A DNA stretch of 64,000 nucleotides, from positions 35,072 to 99,071 of IMG/VR virus record IMGVR_UViG_3300035169_000087; one strand, given 5' to 3'. This document shows positions 62,242 through 64,000 of the stretch, piece after piece (position 1 is the stretch's first letter; every line of letters begins with the position of its first letter). The translations under genes and the position numbers were made by a program. Source of the DNA: a virus. Below the pieces are notes generated by a model, which saw nothing but the letters and a program-made list of their open reading frames with translations, had not been told where the DNA came from and ran no database searches.

Positions 62242-62648
62242 TGGCCAAGCGGGCACGGCGGCACTCCAGCCGCCGCCACGAGTCGCCCGCCGCCCGACGC
62301 AAGCAGTCGGCGCGCGAGAAAGGCCACAAGCACCCGCACCGCGGCGCCCACGCCCACCGCAAGCACGTACCCCACCGGCACGTGCACCGCCGCAAAGGAC
62401 TCAAGCACCCACACAAGGGCCCGCGCACCAAACGCCACGCGCGGCGCACACCGGTGCGGCACGGCAAGACGAAACACGCGACAACCCGGCACCAGCGCGC
62501 CCACCACCCGCCGCGCGAACGCATCCGCCCCTCCCGGCTCAAACACGGCCGCACCCGCCTGCCCTCCCGGTTCCGCAAAGGCAAACGCATCCGCGGCATG
62601 CGCTCCCCGTTCACCGCCGGCCGCAGGCACATGCGCGCCTGGCGCTGA
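62241..62648 (+). CDS. Extremely basic Arg/His/Lys-rich protein
   Basis: 135 aa from ATG 62241, one-base overlap. Composition is dominated by Arg, Lys and His with few hydrophobics (RRHSSRRHESPAARRKQSAR; GHKHPHRGAHAHRKHVPHRH), so it is strongly cationic and probably unfolded or nucleic-acid/metal-binding. Unusual in a tail block. Translated frame is supported by the ATG overlap and the neighbour at 62693. Confidence 0.65.
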   Translation: MAKRARRHSSRRHESPAARRKQSAREKGHKHPHRGAHAHRKHVPHRHVHRRKGLKHPHKGPRTKRHARRTPVRHGKTKHATTRHQRAHHPPRERIRPSRLKHGRTRLPSRFRKGKRIRGMRSPFTAGRRHMRAWR

Positions 62649-62692
62649 CCGCCCCCTTCCCCGCACCGCCAACCCGAGAGGGAGGCCGCGCC

Positions 62693-62977
62693 ATGCCGCC
62701 GCGCACACGAACCGCCGCGCCAACCCAGGACACCGACCCGCCAGCAGCGCACGCCGCACCCGAACCGGACCGCGGCGGCTGGTTCCGCAACACCGGCCAC
62801 ACCGAACTGACGGTCCTCGGCGACGGGGCCACCGCCGTGCTCGCCCCCGGCCGCATCGCCCCCCTCACCCGCACCCCCACCCACCGGGACCTGGCCGCGG
62901 CCAGCGAAGCGGACTTCCTCGCGCAGCAGGCCGCCGACGAGGCGAGCGCGCCCGGCACCGACGAAACGGAGGCGTAA
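62693..62977 (+). CDS. Small hypothetical protein
   Basis: 94 aa, ATG with GAGAGGGAGGC upstream. MPPRTRTAAPTQDTDPPAA opening resembles the 59748 product; then WFRNTGHTELTVLGDGATAV, a strand-rich part. Likely a small structural or tail-associated protein. Confidence 0.6.
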   Translation: MPPRTRTAAPTQDTDPPAAHAAPEPDRGGWFRNTGHTELTVLGDGATAVLAPGRIAPLTRTPTHRDLAAASEADFLAQQAADEASAPGTDETEA

Positions 62978-62983
62978 AGCGCC

Positions 62984-64000
62984 ATGGCCGGCCCCGTTAC
63001 CTTCCCCAGCATCAAACGGTTCCTCGGGATCGCGAAGGAAACCACCCCCGGCACCCCGGTCGCCCCCGTCGGGTTCCTGCCGATCACCAAGTTCGACTGG
63101 AACGACAAACCCGTGTGGCTCAAGGACATGGGCCTGCGCGGGGTGATGGGCAACGACGCGTTCAACATCATCCAGGGTGTCGAGGTCGGTGAACTCGACT
63201 TCGAAGGCCCCGTGTTCGCCGACGAACTGGGCTACCTGATCGGGAACCTGTTCGGCGCGGATGACACCACCGGATCGAGCGCGCCGTTCACGCACAAGTT
63301 CTCGCTGCTCAACACCGGCAGCGGGCAGCCGACCACGCACACCGCCACCCAGTCCTGGGGGATCACCCCGACGTCCGGCGCGAGGCAGTTCGCGTCGATG
63401 TGCGTGTCGGAGCTCGGGTTCAAGTTCAACGCCGAATCCGAGTTGCTGACCTATACGGCGAAAGCCTCCTCGTGGATCTCCAACGCCGCCGCGGCGGCTC
63501 CCACGGCGACGTTCACGGGCGCGAAGCCGCTGCCGTCGTGGCAGTCGGTGCTCGGTATCGCCGGTCCGGCTACGGGCGGCACGCAGGTGCTGACGGTGCA
63601 GTCCGGGGAGTTCAACTTCAAGCGCGCGATCAAGCCGTATTTCACGGCGCAGAACTCGCAGAACCCGTACATCTTCCAGCGCGGCGGGGTGACCGCGGAC
63701 TGGAAGCTGACGTTCGTCGCCGCGGACGAGAGCCCGCTCACGTACATGCGCAACAACACCCAGCCGCAGATCCAGTTCATTTTGAACAACGGTTTGACGC
63801 TCGGTAACGCGCTGGTGGTGCAGGTGGACATCGCGCAGGCGGCGTTCACGGAGTCCAAGCCGAACTTCGGCGAAGAGGCGATCAAGTTCGACTGTGCCGG
63901 TTCGTGCGTGTTCAACAGCACGAACATCGGTACCAGCGGCGGCCTGGGTCCGGCGACGGTGAGCCTGCAGAACGCGATCGCCGCAGCCACCTACCTGTAA
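62984..64000 (+). CDS. Major tail tube protein-like
   Basis: 338 aa, ATG, ending exactly at the last base of the window. RFLGIAKETTPGTPVAPVGF at the start is the classic opening of siphovirus tail tube proteins; the rest is beta-rich (GLRGVMGNDAFNIIQGVEVG, YIFQRGGVTADWKLTFVAAD). It polymerises into the tail tube. Tape measure and tip genes are expected beyond the window. Confidence 0.85.
   Translation: MAGPVTFPSIKRFLGIAKETTPGTPVAPVGFLPITKFDWNDKPVWLKDMGLRGVMGNDAFNIIQGVEVGELDFEGPVFADELGYLIGNLFGADDTTGSSAPFTHKFSLLNTGSGQPTTHTATQSWGITPTSGARQFASMCVSELGFKFNAESELLTYTAKASSWISNAAAAAPTATFTGAKPLPSWQSVLGIAGPATGGTQVLTVQSGEFNFKRAIKPYFTAQNSQNPYIFQRGGVTADWKLTFVAADESPLTYMRNNTQPQIQFILNNGLTLGNALVVQVDIAQAAFTESKPNFGEEAIKFDCAGSCVFNSTNIGTSGGLGPATVSLQNAIAAATYL

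Noticed and set aside
1-64000. CRISPR array or integrase
   Set aside because: No regularly spaced identical repeats and no tyrosine or serine recombinase motifs were found in any frame read.

Overview
The window is GC-rich (roughly 70 percent by eye) and uses GTG, ATG and occasional TTG starts. Genes are mostly packed with 1-, 4- or 8-base stop/start overlaps (TGATG, GTGA, GTGNNTGA). The families present (WhiB, DUF6221-like, DUF6205-like, DUF2637, GntR/UTRA, FxSxx-COOH peptides) point to an actinomycete host, probably streptomycete-like. The right end carries a packaging, head and tail module of a siphovirus-like tailed phage. The middle carries a SpdA/DUF2637 plus FtsK-type DNA translocase pair of the kind found in actinomycete conjugative plasmids and AICEs, and a P4-type primase/helicase next to an iteron-like region. 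No integrase is visible. I read it as a temperate phage or phage-plasmid, either free or as a prophage contig.

Layout: (1) 1-11361, rightward accessory genes: DNA methyltransferase, WhiB, two LuxR-type HTH proteins, DUF2493, a PP2C phosphatase and many unknowns, with one divergent repressor-like gene at 4724-4942. (2) 11336-13228, five leftward unknown genes. (3) 13351-13880, a tandem array of four Y-RNA-like non-coding RNAs, three with circularly ordered tRNA-like modules. These lie immediately upstream of a Ro60/Rsr gene (13918-16770) interrupted by a 390-residue LAGLIDADG intein. (4) 16810-29708, a long leftward accessory block with a ubiquitin-like-fold candidate, a MazEF pair, a repeat-rich candidate origin, the primase/helicase and a GIY-YIG protein. 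It is broken by a rightward HTH/Nudix pair and a membrane-anchored protein. (5) 29840-43949, a GntR regulator and a rightward run of small proteins, then SpdA-like and FtsK-like genes, two FxSxx-COOH-type peptide genes, and regulated promoters and terminators. (6) 44091-48432, a C40-like peptidase and tail-fibre-like proteins. (7) 48446-64000, ParB/methyltransferase, terminase, portal-MuF fusion, prohead protease/scaffold, capsid, connectors and tail tube protein, the last ending exactly at the window edge.

How it fits together: the right arm packages DNA and builds the virion. The primase/helicase and repeat region are likely to handle replication, and the SpdA/FtsK pair would suit plasmid-style maintenance or transfer. 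The WhiB, LuxR, PP2C, MTase, MazEF, Ro/Y-RNA and FxSxx genes look like host-interaction or stress cargo. The Ro/Y-RNA array is the most striking system. It has four related RNAs with a shared Ro-site-like core (GUGCG-A opposite AUCU), a tRNA-mimic domain in three, and an intein-containing Ro protein, all in one compact unit. All calls come from reading the sequence alone; no database search was run.
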